A DNA stretch of 64,000 nt from Luteimonas vadosa (GCF_039543545.1 NZ_BAABJY010000002.1:248001-312000), one strand, 5' to 3'; positions 26,592-38,582 are shown, numbered from the stretch's first letter. Numbers and translations are program-made. The notes: generated from the letters alone by a model not told the origin.

Positions 26592-29500
26592 GCTGGGACG
26601 ATGCCGTCGCCGGCGTCGACAGCGCCACCCCCGGCGGCCGCGCGCCGCGTGCGTGGGAGGCGGCCGCGCGGATGCGCGCCGCCAACGACGACCGATTGGC
26701 CACGGATGGCTTGCCCGCCTACGCCGAGCTGCATTGCGTGTCGGATTTCAGCTTCCTGCGCGGCGCGGCGAGCGCCGAGGACTTGTTCGTGCGCGCGCAG
26801 CGCTGCGGCTACGAGGCGCTGGCGATCACCGACGAGTGCTCGTTGTCGGGCATCGTGCGCGCACTGGAGGCCTCGCGCGCCACCGGCGTGCGGCTGGTGG
26901 TCGGCAGCGAGTTCCGCCTGCAGGACGGGTTGCGCCTGTTGCTGCTGGTGGAGACGCTGCCGGGCTACACGCGGCTGTGCCGGCTGATCACCGATGCGCG
27001 CCGGGCCGCGGCGAAAGGCGAGTACCGGTTGTCGCGGACCGACGTGGCGCGGGCCTTCGCCGGCGTCGAGGATCCCGGCCTGTTCGCGCTGTGGCTGCCG
27101 GGACGCGAGCCGGCCGCGGAGGAGGGGGCCTGGCTGGCCGGCGTGTTCGGCGTCCGCGCCCACCTCGCGGTCGAACTGCATCGCGAGCAGGACGATGCCG
27201 CGCGCCTGGCCGCGCTGGAGTCGCTGTCGCGGCGGCTGGGGATGGTGGCGGTCGCGGCCGGCGACGTGCACATGGCCGTGCGCCGCCAGCGCGTGCTGCA
27301 GGACACCATCACCGCGATCCGCCATCGCACGCCGCTGGCCCGGTGCGGCGCGCACCTGTTCCGCAACGGCGAGCGCCACCTGCGCAGCCGCCGCGCGCTG
27401 GGCAACATCTATCCCCATGCGCTGCTGCAGGCCGCGGTGGCACTGGCGCGGCGCTGCACCTTCTCGCTCGACGAGGTCGGCTACCGCTATCCGGCCGAGC
27501 TGGTGCCCGAGGGCGAGACGCCCACGTCGCACCTGCGCAACCTCACCCTGGCGGGCATGGCGCGGCGCTGGCCCGGCGGCGTGCCTGCGGCGATCGCCGC
27601 GCAGGTGGAGAAGGAGCTTGTGCTGATCGCCGAGCTGGGCTACGAGGCCTTCTTCCTGACGGTCGAGGACATCGTCCGCTTCGCCGAGTCGCGGGGCATC
27701 CTGTGCCAGGGCCGCGGCTCCTCGGCCAACTCCGCGGTCTGCTACGCGCTGGGCATCACCGCGGTGAACCCGGCCGAGAGCCGACTGCTGATGGCGCGTT
27801 TCCTGTCGAAGGAACGCGACGAGCCGCCGGACATCGACGTGGACTTCGAACACGAGCGGCGCGAGGAAGTGCTGCAGTACGTCTATGCCAAGTACGGCCG
27901 CGACCGCGCCGCGCTGGCCGCCACCGTGATCCGTTACCGCGGCAAGAGCGCGGTGCGCGACGTGGCCACCGCCTTCGGCCTGCCGCCGGACCAGGTCGCG
28001 CTGCTGGCCGGATGCCAGGGCTGGGGCAATGCCGGCACGCCCATGGCGCAGCGCTTGCAGGAGGCGGGGTTCGATCCCGGCAATCCCCTGATCGCCCGGG
28101 TCGTGGCCCTCGCGGGGATGCTGGAAGGCCACCCGCGCCACCTGTCGCAGCACGTGGGGGGTTTCGTGATCTCCGATGCGCCACTGTCGACCGTGGTGCC
28201 GGTGGAGAACGCGGCGATGGACGACCGCACCATCATCCAGTGGGACAAGGACGACCTTGAGACGATGAAGCTGCTCAAGGTCGACTGCCTGGCGCTGGGC
28301 ATGCTGACCTGCCTGCGCAAGGCGCTGGACCTGGTGCGCAGGCACCGCGGCCGCGACCTGGAGGTCGCCACCATCCCCTCCGGCGACGCCGACACCTTCG
28401 CCATGATCCAGGCCGCCGACACCGTGGGCGTGTTCCAGATCGAGTCGCGGGCGCAGATGAGCATGCTTCCGCGGCTCAAGCCGGCCTGCTTCTACGACCT
28501 GGTTGTCGAAGTGGCGATCGTGCGCCCGGGGCCGATCCAGGGCGGGATGGTGCATCCCTACCTGCAGCGGCGGATGGGACGCGAGGCGGTGAGCTATCCG
28601 TCGCCGGAGATGGAAGCGATCCTGGGACCCACCCTGGGCGTGCCGCTGTTCCAGGAACAGGTGATGGAACTGGTGATGCACGCCGCCGACTACAGCGACG
28701 GCGAGGCCGACCAGCTGCGGCGTTCGATGGCGGCCTGGCGCACGGGTGGCGACATGGAGCCGCACCGGTTGCGGGTGCGCGAGCGCATGACCGCCAAGGG
28801 CTACGCGCCGGACTTCATCGAGCAGATCTTCGAGCAGATCAAGGGCTTCGGCTCCTACGGCTTCCCGCAGAGCCACGCCGCCTCGTTCGCGAAGCTGGTC
28901 TACGCCAGCTGCTGGCTCAAGCGGCACGAGCCGGCGGCGTTCGCCTGCGCGCTGCTGAACTCGCAGCCGATGGGCTTCTATTCCCCCAGCCAGATCGTGC
29001 AGGACGCGCGGCGCGGCCATGGCGCGCGGGCGGCCGTCGAGGTGTTGCCGGTCGACGTGGTGCACAGCGACCGCGACAGCCTCCTGGTCGAGGTCGTCGC
29101 TGTCGACGGCATGCCCCGGCAGCCTGCGATCCGCCTGGGCCTGCGCGAGGTGCGCGGGCTGGCGGGCGAGGCCGCCGACGCCATCGTCGCGGCGCGCGCA
29201 CGGCGGCCGTTCCGGGACATCGCCGACCTGTGTCTGCGCGCCGGCCTCGACGAGAAGGCGCGCAGTGCCCTGGCCGAGGCGGGTGCCTTGCAGGGCCTGT
29301 CCCGCCATCGCAACGAGGCCCGCTGGATCGTGGCCGGGACCGAACGCCAGCGGCCCCTGTTGCCGGGCAGTCCGGACGAAACGCAGGTCGACCTGCCGGC
29401 ACCGGGGCTGGGCGAGGAGGTTGCCTCCGATTACCGCGCGCTGGGGATGACGCTGCGGGCGCATCCGCTGTCGCTGCTGCGCGCGCAACTGCGGTCGCGC

Positions 29501-29824
29501 CGCCTGCTGGGTTCGTCCGAACTGCGCGAGGTCCGGCATGGCCGCCACGTGCGCACCGCCGGCCTGGTGACCCAGCGCCAGCGCCCGGCGACGGCCAAGG
29601 GCACCATCTTCGTCACGCTCGAGGACGAGCACGGCATGGTCAACGTCATCGTCTGGGCGGACCTGGCCGCGCGGCGCCGCCAGGCGTTGCTGGGATCGCG
29701 GCTGCTGGAAGTCTCCGGCCGCTGGGAGCAGGTCGATGGCGTCGCGCACCTGGTCGCACGCGACCTGCAGGACCTGAGCAGCCTGCTCGGCGGGCTGGCG
29801 CCGGCGTCTCGGGATTTCCGGTGA
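26588..29824 (+). CDS. dnaE2: Error-prone DNA polymerase DnaE2 (ImuC)
   Basis: This 1078-residue C-family polymerase has an N-terminal PHP domain (AELHCVSDFSFLRGAASAED, ALAITDECSLSG). The palm domain has GRGSSANSAVCYALGI and PPDIDVDFEHERREE, the catalytic Asp pair. IEQIKGFGSYGFPQSHAASF and a C-terminal OB-fold (TKGTIFVTLEDEHG-like) follow. The GTG at 26588 overlaps the imuB stop (GTGA) and gives the usual N-terminus SWDDAVAGVD; an ATG at 26672 is the alternative. It performs translesion synthesis with ImuA and ImuB. The open frame upstream to 25424 is shadow of imuB. Confidence 0.96.
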   Translation: MSWDDAVAGVDSATPGGRAPRAWEAAARMRAANDDRLATDGLPAYAELHCVSDFSFLRGAASAEDLFVRAQRCGYEALAITDECSLSGIVRALEASRATGVRLVVGSEFRLQDGLRLLLLVETLPGYTRLCRLITDARRAAAKGEYRLSRTDVARAFAGVEDPGLFALWLPGREPAAEEGAWLAGVFGVRAHLAVELHREQDDAARLAALESLSRRLGMVAVAAGDVHMAVRRQRVLQDTITAIRHRTPLARCGAHLFRNGERHLRSRRALGNIYPHALLQAAVALARRCTFSLDEVGYRYPAELVPEGETPTSHLRNLTLAGMARRWPGGVPAAIAAQVEKELVLIAELGYEAFFLTVEDIVRFAESRGILCQGRGSSANSAVCYALGITAVNPAESRLLMARFLSKERDEPPDIDVDFEHERREEVLQYVYAKYGRDRAALAATVIRYRGKSAVRDVATAFGLPPDQVALLAGCQGWGNAGTPMAQRLQEAGFDPGNPLIARVVALAGMLEGHPRHLSQHVGGFVISDAPLSTVVPVENAAMDDRTIIQWDKDDLETMKLLKVDCLALGMLTCLRKALDLVRRHRGRDLEVATIPSGDADTFAMIQAADTVGVFQIESRAQMSMLPRLKPACFYDLVVEVAIVRPGPIQGGMVHPYLQRRMGREAVSYPSPEMEAILGPTLGVPLFQEQVMELVMHAADYSDGEADQLRRSMAAWRTGGDMEPHRLRVRERMTAKGYAPDFIEQIFEQIKGFGSYGFPQSHAASFAKLVYASCWLKRHEPAAFACALLNSQPMGFYSPSQIVQDARRGHGARAAVEVLPVDVVHSDRDSLLVEVVAVDGMPRQPAIRLGLREVRGLAGEAADAIVAARARRPFRDIADLCLRAGLDEKARSALAEAGALQGLSRHRNEARWIVAGTERQRPLLPGSPDETQVDLPAPGLGEEVASDYRALGMTLRAHPLSLLRAQLRSRRLLGSSELREVRHGRHVRTAGLVTQRQRPATAKGTIFVTLEDEHGMVNVIVWADLAARRRQALLGSRLLEVSGRWEQVDGVAHLVARDLQDLSSLLGGLAPASRDFR

Positions 29825-30438
29825 GCGCGCGCCCCGCCGCCATGGGCCTGTTCGATGCCTCGCCGTGGCAGGTGATCGACGATGCCGAAGGGGGGGTGCG
29901 TTACTGGCCCGGGTTCGCGGCCTTACGCGACGTGGACCAGTGGTTCGCCGCATTGCTCGCGAACGCCGGCTGGGAAGCGCACCGGCGGCAGATGTACGAC
30001 CGCGTGGTCGATGTCCCGCGCCTGACCGCGACCTATCGCGTCGACCAGCTGCCCGACGACCTCCCGCTCGCCGGCATGCTCGCGCAGGTACAGGCCATCA
30101 TCCCGGCGCCGTTCAACTCGGTCGGACTCAACCTCTACCGGGACGGCCGCGACAGCGTCGCGATGCACAACGACAAGCTGCACCACCTCGCACCGGGCCA
30201 GCCGATCGCACTGGTCTCTCTGGGCGCGTCGCGACGCATGCTGCTGCGTCCCAAGCGCGACCCGCGTGACCCAGGCGCCGCGCGGGCGAACGCGATCCGG
30301 ATCGAACTGGAGCACGGCAGCCTGCTGGCGATGAGCCATGCCTCCCAGCGCACGCACGAACACGGGATTCCCAAGACCGCAGGCTGCGCGGAGCCGCGCA
30401 TGAGCGTCGTGTTCCGCGTGCGGCCCGCGCCGCGATGA
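29821..30438 (+). CDS. AlkB-like 2-oxoglutarate/Fe(II) dioxygenase
   Basis: This 205-residue protein (from the GTG overlapping the dnaE2 stop) has the AlkB fold. PAPFNSVGLNLYRDGRDSV is followed by the iron ligands His116 and Asp118 in MHNDKL. The third ligand is the His in THEHGIPK (His181), and Arg193/Arg199 in EPRMSVVFR bind 2-oxoglutarate and substrate. Members remove alkyl groups from DNA or RNA bases. The GTG at 29821 repeats the GTGA overlap used between imuB and dnaE2; an ATG at 29842 is the alternative. Tight coupling places it as the fifth gene of the SOS mutagenesis operon. Confidence 0.9.
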   Translation: MSARPAAMGLFDASPWQVIDDAEGGVRYWPGFAALRDVDQWFAALLANAGWEAHRRQMYDRVVDVPRLTATYRVDQLPDDLPLAGMLAQVQAIIPAPFNSVGLNLYRDGRDSVAMHNDKLHHLAPGQPIALVSLGASRRMLLRPKRDPRDPGAARANAIRIELEHGSLLAMSHASQRTHEHGIPKTAGCAEPRMSVVFRVRPAPR

Positions 30439-30522
30439 TCCCTTCTGGCGGAAGGCTTTACGCCGTTGCCACGGCCGCCGGGTAGCATCGTCCCGGCCAT
30501 CCCCCGCCAGACGAGGTGCGAG

Positions 30523-30789
30523 ATGTCAGACGAAACCGCCAAGACCCCGGCCGACCACGTCGCCGACACGCTGTCGCAGCTCAAGGAAATGCGGCATTAC
30601 TCGAAGAACAACGTCGAGATGCTGACCACGGAGTGGCTGCTGTTCGACGGCGAGCTGTCCAAGCTCAAGCAGACGAAGAAGATCGAGGGGCTGATGGAGC
30701 TGCAGGGGCAGTTCCACGACGCCGTGGAATCGGTGATCTCCGACCTGGAAGACGTACTGCTCGAGCTGCGACCCAAGCCGGAGGAGTGA
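30523..30789 (+). CDS. Small helical hypothetical protein
   Basis: This 88-residue protein is highly charged and predicted mostly helical (THVADTLSQLKEM-like start, ELSKLKQTKKIEGLMELQ, VESVISDLEDVLLEL). There is no signal peptide or membrane segment. The ATG at 30523 has GAGG about nine bases upstream. It lies 84 bases after the AlkB-like gene on the same strand, so read-through from the SOS operon is possible but not shown. It converges on the hemerythrin gene. No family recognised. Confidence 0.7.
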   Translation: MSDETAKTPADHVADTLSQLKEMRHYSKNNVEMLTTEWLLFDGELSKLKQTKKIEGLMELQGQFHDAVESVISDLEDVLLELRPKPEE

Positions 30790-30855
30790 TCCACCCATCC
30801 GCGGGGCTGGGCTCCCGGCGGAACTGCGCCGAGGCCTGCGTGCCGGTGGAACGGC

Positions 30856-31377
30856 TCAGGATCGGAGGGATCGTGCGGCCGCCTTCAGCCCGGCGCGAGC
30901 CTTCTCGGCGGCCACCGCGGACTCGCAGGCCGGGGACTTCTTCCAGGCTTCGTACTGCTCGTCCAGCAGGGCGCGCTCGTCGCCGGAGAACAGCTTGCGC
31001 GCCATCTTGAACATGGTCTTCTCCTCTTCCCTGGCGTGGTGGTCGACGAATTCGGCGAACACCTTGGCGCGCCCGGCGAACTGCGGCGTATCGATGCCGG
31101 CGGCATGCAGGTCCGGGAGCACGGTGTGCTCCACGGCGCGGTGCTCCTGCACCGCCTCGGCGTGGGCCTGCAGGCCGTCCCGGTCGGCGCGCTCCTTGAA
31201 CGCGGGATAGAAGACCAGTTCCTCCCACTTCGCGTGGGGCAGCAGTGTCGCTTCGATCTGGTCCAGCAGCCTGGCGCGCGTCTTTTCGGCGCGGTCGGTG
31301 GTTTTCTTCAGCTCCTCGAACAGGGTCCGTACTTCTTCGTGCTCGGAGGCCAGGGTCTTGAGGATGTCGCGTGCCAT
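30856..31377 (-). CDS. Hemerythrin HHE domain protein (second copy)
   Basis: This 173-residue protein has the four ligand-bearing helices of HHE hemerythrins: LASEHEEVRTLFEEL, LLPHAKWEELVFYPAF, VQEHRAVEHTVLPDL and FVDHHAREEEKTMF. A basic Ala-rich tail follows. It differs from the paralogue at 17833-18291 in spacing and tail. The start at 31377 (MARDILKTL) is the standard N-terminus. It sits downstream of gcvP on the same strand. Likely roles are oxygen, nitric oxide or oxidative-stress handling with a di-iron centre. Confidence 0.88.
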   Translation of the reverse strand: MARDILKTLASEHEEVRTLFEELKKTTDRAEKTRARLLDQIEATLLPHAKWEELVFYPAFKERADRDGLQAHAEAVQEHRAVEHTVLPDLHAAGIDTPQFAGRAKVFAEFVDHHAREEEKTMFKMARKLFSGDERALLDEQYEAWKKSPACESAVAAEKARAGLKAAARSLRS

Positions 31378-31513
31378 CGCAGTGCCGCTCCATTGGTCGG
31401 GGGAGACGACCTTGCGGCACGATCCATCAAGCGGACGTGAGCGGTTCGCTGGAGGCAGGCGCGAATCCAGGCGGCCGCCCGCATCGGCGGGCCGGGCGCC
31501 AGGCGCGAAGGCG

Positions 31514-34414
<2,901 letters not shown>

Positions 34415-34454
34415 GATTGGCGCCGATCAGGTGCGGCCAGGCCGCGGAATGGGC

Positions 34455-34705
34455 GCCCCTCTGTCCTTTTGCCTGAGAGTTTGGAAGCGCACCGCGCGGG
34501 CGGTGGGGGAGGTGACCGCCCCTGCGAACGCTTCTTGCCCCTTCGGCGCCGGCGCGTGCCCAGGGGGCAAGGCCGGTCTCTCCAGAGTGTCGGGGCATCC
34601 ATTGCCCCACATGCGGCGGTCACGGGCCTGAGCGATTACGGGCGTTGCGCCTTCGGCAGCGGTGCGGGCCCCTGGAGGCTCGTCCGCTTCTCCCACCACA
34701 TGGTT
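34455..34705 (-). ncRNA. Tandem glycine riboswitch upstream of gcvP
   Basis: Read on the minus strand, the second aptamer has the hallmark pieces GGAGAGACC, GCCGAAGGGGCAAG and ACTCTCAGGCAAAAGGAC followed by AGAGGGG. About 70 bases before it a first aptamer shows GGGAGAAGCG, GCCGAAGGCGCAAC and CGCTCAGG. This order, with two similar aptamers joined by a short linker, is the known cooperative glycine riboswitch. It precedes gcvP, a standard target that glycine turns on. Outer borders are approximate. Confidence 0.93.
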
Positions 34706-34713
34706 CGGAAGGG

Positions 34714-34719
34714 ATTATA
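34714..34719 (-). promoter_or_regulatory. Consensus -10 box of the riboswitch-gcvP transcript
   Basis: TATAAT on the minus strand lies just upstream of the first aptamer, so transcription would start at about the aptamer's 5' end. No good -35 hexamer is visible at 16-18 bases. The divergent membrane-protein gene begins 40 bases away on the other strand. Confidence 0.55.
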
Positions 34720-34758
34720 GCCCGGCGCCGCGGCCGGAGGATTCCGTATCCTGACGCC

Positions 34759-35520
34759 ATGGACCATCCCGCCCCTGACATCGATGCGCCTCTTTCCGCG
34801 CCAGCCGCCGGGTCTTTGCCCCGCGAAATCCAATCGGCAAGCCATGCGGCCGGGCAGGCGGACCAATGGTTTCCGCGTGCGCTGGACCTGCTGCTGCACC
34901 ATCCTGCCTTGCTGGTCGGCGTTGCCTACCTCGGGTCGGCGTTGATCGGCATCTGGTCGAGCTACTGGTTCTACCGCAGCTTCGGGATCCCGGTGGTCCA
35001 GTATTTCCAGTTCAGCGACTTCCTGATCGCAGGCCTGCGCGACCCGGTCAGCATCGTGTCCCTGGGTGCGTTGCTGGCCGCGCTGGGACTGTCCTACCTG
35101 CCCACGGTGTACGAATCGCGCCGTCCCGAAGCGGTGCGCGGCTTTCGACGGCACTGGTGGGGCCGCCTGGTATTCCCGAAGTGGGGCAGTCCCTTCATCG
35201 ATCGCAAGTGGTACGAGCTCTCGCCCGGCACCACCTTGGCGATCGCGCTGGTGTTCGGGAGCGGAGCCCTGATCCAGTCCCATGCCCGGGACAAGGCCGA
35301 TGCCCTCCTCGCCGGTGGCGGGCAGCCCATCCGGCTCATGCTGTCCGGCGAGTCGCGGCCGCTGGTGGGCCAGGCCCGGCTGCTGGGGACGAGCAGTGGT
35401 TACACGTTCCTCTACTGGCCCGCCAACGGACGCACCGAGGTGATCGCGCAGGGCGAACTCGGGCGCATCGAGGTGCTGCCGAGGCGCCGATACGATCCGG
35501 AGGCTGGACGGGGTGAGTGA
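34759..35520 (+). CDS. Hypothetical membrane protein
   Basis: This 253-residue protein has about three hydrophobic segments: LLLHHPALLVGVAYLGSALIG, the stretch VSIVSLGALLAALGLSYL, and TTLAIALVFGSGALI. Soluble loops and a charged C-terminal domain (GQARLLGTSSGYTFLYW ... GELGRIEVLPRRR) follow. The ATG at 34759 opens MDHPAPDIDAPL. It is divergent from the gcvP leader and overlaps the downstream efflux gene by eight bases, so the two are co-translated. No family recognised. Confidence 0.75.
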   Translation: MDHPAPDIDAPLSAPAAGSLPREIQSASHAAGQADQWFPRALDLLLHHPALLVGVAYLGSALIGIWSSYWFYRSFGIPVVQYFQFSDFLIAGLRDPVSIVSLGALLAALGLSYLPTVYESRRPEAVRGFRRHWWGRLVFPKWGSPFIDRKWYELSPGTTLAIALVFGSGALIQSHARDKADALLAGGGQPIRLMLSGESRPLVGQARLLGTSSGYTFLYWPANGRTEVIAQGELGRIEVLPRRRYDPEAGRGE

Positions 35521-36772
35521 CGCGGCGCAGCCCCGGCCGCAGGCGGTGGGTCGCCTGGCGCTGTTGCTGGGCGGCCTGGCGATGTTCGGGCCGTTCTCGA
35601 TCGACACGATCTTCCCGGCCTTCCCGCAGATGGGCGCCAGCCTCGGGGCTGACAAGCTGGCGATGCAGCAGACCATCAGCGTCTACCTGATCGCGTATGC
35701 GCTGATGAGCCTGGTGCACGGGCCGGTGTCCGACGCGGTCGGACGGCGCAAGGTGATCCTGGTGGGGTTGTTCGTCTTCGCGCTGGCGTCGGTGGGCTGC
35801 GCGATGTCGAGGGACATGACGACGATGCTGGCGTTCCGGGCCTTGCAAGGCCTGTCGGCCGGGGTGGGGCTGATCGTGGGCCGCGCGGTGATCCGCGACC
35901 TCTTCGACGGCGACGACGCGCAGCGCCTGATGAGCCAGGTGATGATGATCTTCGGCATTGCGCCGGCGATCGCGCCCATCATCGGCGGCTGGATCCTGGG
36001 CTGGGCGCAGTGGCCGGCGATCTACTGGTTCCTGGTGGCGTTCTCGCTGGCGCTGCTGGCGGCGACGTTCGCCTGGCTGCCGGAAACCTACCCGCCCGCA
36101 GCGCGCGCGTCGCTCTCGCCGCGCCTGCTGCTCCGCAACTACCTGGCGATCTTCCGCAATCCACGCTTCCAGCGGCTGGCGGCGTGCGGTGCGTTCAATT
36201 TCGCCGGGTTGTTCCTGTACATCGCCTCGGCACCGGCGTTCGTGCTGGACCTGCTGCGCCTCAACGAACGCCAGTTCGGCTGGTTCTTCGTGCCGATGAT
36301 CGGCGGGATGATGCTGGGATCGTTCGCCTCGGGCCGGGCGGCGGGCCGGTTGGGGGCGGTCCGGCAGGTCGGCATCGGCTTCGCATGCTGTGGCGCGGCG
36401 GCCGTGGCCAACATCGCCTACAACGCCTTGGCCGAAGCACCCTCGTTGCCCTGGGCCGTGCTGCCGATGACGCTGACCGCCTTCGGTGTCGCGTTGGTGT
36501 TCCCGATCCTGACCCTGGCCATCCTCGACATGTACCCGCGCCAGCGCGGCGCGGCGTCGTCGCTGCAGGCCTTCACCAGCCTGGTGGTCAATGCGGTCGT
36601 CGCCGGCGTGCTGTCGCCGCTGCTCAGCCACGACGGGCTGCTGCTCGCCGTCGCTGGTGCCTGTTTCACCCTGGTGGCCTGGGCGTTCTGGTCCTGGGAG
36701 AAGGCACGGACGCGCTACCTGCCCCAGGGTCCGCTGCGGCCTGGGCTTCCCGGGCCGACCGAGCATGTCTAG
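35513..36772 (+). CDS. Bcr/CflA-type multidrug efflux MFS transporter
   Basis: This 419-residue protein has 12 predicted transmembrane helices. The MFS loop motif is GPVSDAVGRRKVILVG, and the drug-antiporter features include FGPFSIDTIFPAFPQM in helix 1 and LQGLSAGVGLIVGRAVIRDL in helix 4-5, as in Bcr/CflA. It should export drugs or metabolites with protons. The GTG start at 35513 lies inside the end of the previous gene. Its TAG stop shares the palindrome CTAG with the stop of the convergent Rieske gene, so the two genes overlap by four bases. Confidence 0.9.
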   Translation: MSDAAQPRPQAVGRLALLLGGLAMFGPFSIDTIFPAFPQMGASLGADKLAMQQTISVYLIAYALMSLVHGPVSDAVGRRKVILVGLFVFALASVGCAMSRDMTTMLAFRALQGLSAGVGLIVGRAVIRDLFDGDDAQRLMSQVMMIFGIAPAIAPIIGGWILGWAQWPAIYWFLVAFSLALLAATFAWLPETYPPAARASLSPRLLLRNYLAIFRNPRFQRLAACGAFNFAGLFLYIASAPAFVLDLLRLNERQFGWFFVPMIGGMMLGSFASGRAAGRLGAVRQVGIGFACCGAAAVANIAYNALAEAPSLPWAVLPMTLTAFGVALVFPILTLAILDMYPRQRGAASSLQAFTSLVVNAVVAGVLSPLLSHDGLLLAVAGACFTLVAWAFWSWEKARTRYLPQGPLRPGLPGPTEHV

Positions 36773-37902
36773 GGCAGCGTGACCGGCGTCCCGCGGTCGA
36801 CCTCCGCGCGGTACGCGCCCCTGACGAGTTCGTGGAAGTGGTGCACGCCGGTCTCGCGCGTCGGGTTCAGCCGACCGGCCTCGTAGGATCCCGACGCCAG
36901 CCCGCGCTGCACGTCCTCGCAGATGGCCAGGTCCTCGCGCTGCACCAAGTCGCTGAACTCGCGGTCGGCGTCGCGCCTGGCGCGCGCGGCGCTGCCGTCG
37001 TCGTCGCGGTAGTAGAAGTCGAATTCCACCCGGCACCGGTCCCCGCCCAGCGGGATGACGCGGTTGGTCTGCAGGCGCCCGGGCAGGATGTTGAGCATGG
37101 TGTTGGGCCACAGCCAGTAGTAGAGCGCGTCGCCACTGCCGTATAGCGAGTCGCCGCTTTCCAGCGGACTCCACTGCAGGGAGTGCCAGTCGGACAGCTC
37201 GGTCCGGTAGCTGCGGTAGTCGAGCAGGCGGTTGAGCTTGGGATGCACGTGCGGCAGGTGGTAGCCCTCGAGGAAATTGTCCACGTAGACCTTCCAGTGG
37301 CAGGCGATGTCGTAACCGATCCTTTGGTGGTGGCCGTAGCCGGCAAGGTCGCGATCGTCGCCCACGCGCGCGTCGATCCCGGCCACGAGCGCATCGAAAT
37401 CGCCTGCGTGCTCGCTGCCGGCGAACACCAGCCCCTGCCACACGCGCACCTGCAGTGCGGGCAGGCGCACGGAGGCGAGGTCGAAGTCTTCCGCACCCGC
37501 CATCTCCGGCGCGGAGCGGAGCACCCCGTCCAGGCCATAGGTCCAGCCGTGGTAGCGGCAGCGCAGGGCCTTGGCCCCCTTGCCGTCGCAGGTGGCGATC
37601 GGTCCGGCGCGATGGCGGCAGACGTTGTGCAGCACGCGGATCGCGCCGTCCTGGCCGCGGACGGCGAGCACCGGCAGGCCAGCGAGGTCCGCCACGACAT
37701 GGTCGCCAACCGCTGCCAGCTGGCAGGCGTGCGCGACCAGGTGCCAAGAGCGGTCGAAGATCGCGCGGCGGTCCAGCGCCGCCACCCCCGGGTCCACGTA
37801 GAAGCGCGCGGGCAGGGCGGTGGCGCGGCAAGCGGGCTGCGGGGCCAACGATCGGGGATGGAGGCCGGTGGCGTTGCGGTCCATGGGGCGAGTATCGCCC
37901 AT
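36769..37902 (-). CDS. Rieske-type aromatic-ring/choline-type oxygenase, catalytic alpha subunit
   Basis: This 377-residue protein has an N-terminal Rieske [2Fe-2S] domain with CRHRAG and CRYHGW (C-x-H ... C-x2-H). The catalytic domain follows, with the mononuclear iron site in DNFLEGYHLPHVH. Length and pattern fit the ring-hydroxylating dioxygenase alpha subunit family, including choline monooxygenase-like enzymes. No ferredoxin reductase or beta subunit is linked. The start is uncertain: ATG at 37902 is used, ATG at 37884 is possible, and a TTG at 37917 would overlap the upstream kinase stop. It follows the small kinase gene closely. Confidence 0.88.
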   Translation of the reverse strand: MGDTRPMDRNATGLHPRSLAPQPACRATALPARFYVDPGVAALDRRAIFDRSWHLVAHACQLAAVGDHVVADLAGLPVLAVRGQDGAIRVLHNVCRHRAGPIATCDGKGAKALRCRYHGWTYGLDGVLRSAPEMAGAEDFDLASVRLPALQVRVWQGLVFAGSEHAGDFDALVAGIDARVGDDRDLAGYGHHQRIGYDIACHWKVYVDNFLEGYHLPHVHPKLNRLLDYRSYRTELSDWHSLQWSPLESGDSLYGSGDALYYWLWPNTMLNILPGRLQTNRVIPLGGDRCRVEFDFYYRDDDGSAARARRDADREFSDLVQREDLAICEDVQRGLASGSYEAGRLNPTRETGVHHFHELVRGAYRAEVDRGTPVTLP

Positions 37903-37913
37903 GGCCGGTCGAT

Positions 37914-38582
37914 TCAACTGGCGGGTCGCGCGGGCAACTCCAGCACGAACTCGATCGATTCGTCGGTCCCGTCCCCCGCGTCCAGGCGGCCGCCGTGGGC
38001 CTCCGCGATCGCGGAGGCGATCATGAGGCCAAGGCCGAGGCCTTCGTCCGGGGGTTCGGGGTGGGGGCCGGCAAGCAAGGCTTCGGCGAAGTCCGCCTGC
38101 GCGCCCGGGCTGGTGATGGTGCAGTGCATCCGCATGCGGTCCGGGGCCGCCCAGTCGACGTGCGCGCGGACGGGCGCCTGTTGCGTGCGCGACGTGCGCA
38201 GCCCGAGCAGCGACTTGAGCAGTTGCCCGAGCCGGACCGCGTCGCCTTCCAGCTCGATGGCACCGGCATCGGGTGCGTAGGTGATCTCCGGCGGGTTCGC
38301 TTCCAGCTGCGAGGAGAGGTGTTCGATGAGCAGCTGGAGGTCGAGCGGTTCCAGGCGTGTCAGCATGCGTCCCTGCTCGGCGCGGCCAAGATCGCTGATC
38401 TCGTGGATCATGCCGTCCAGTCGCGCGATCTGGCGTTCGAGCACGGCGAACAGCTCGTTCCGTTCCCCTTGCGCGAGCGATTCGTCGCGGAGCAGGTAGA
38501 TCGCGACCTGCATCGGCGACAGCGGTCCGCGCAGGTCATGGGCGAGCCGGTGCATCCAGTGCCTGGAGCGGTTGGCGCTCAC
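37914..38582 (-). CDS. Small soluble histidine kinase with a degenerate N box
   Basis: This 222-residue protein begins almost at the H box (HRLAHDLRGPLSPMQ), followed by the second DHp helix and an ATPase domain. The G2 box is intact (DEGLGLGLMIASAIAEAHGG). In the N-box position it reads RLGQLLKSLLGLRTS, without the Asn that normally helps coordinate Mg-ATP. It has no sensor domain of its own. The GTG start at 38582 overlaps the stop of the receiver gene (GTGA), so the pair is co-translated. It could be a weak kinase, a phosphatase or a binding partner. Confidence 0.78.
   Translation of the reverse strand: MSANRSRHWMHRLAHDLRGPLSPMQVAIYLLRDESLAQGERNELFAVLERQIARLDGMIHEISDLGRAEQGRMLTRLEPLDLQLLIEHLSSQLEANPPEITYAPDAGAIELEGDAVRLGQLLKSLLGLRTSRTQQAPVRAHVDWAAPDRMRMHCTITSPGAQADFAEALLAGPHPEPPDEGLGLGLMIASAIAEAHGGRLDAGDGTDESIEFVLELPARPAS

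Noticed and set aside
26498..29953. 1151-codon open frame on the minus strand opposite dnaE2
   Set aside because: It mirrors the codon pattern of dnaE2 in GC-rich DNA and shows no domain, start signal or realistic composition.
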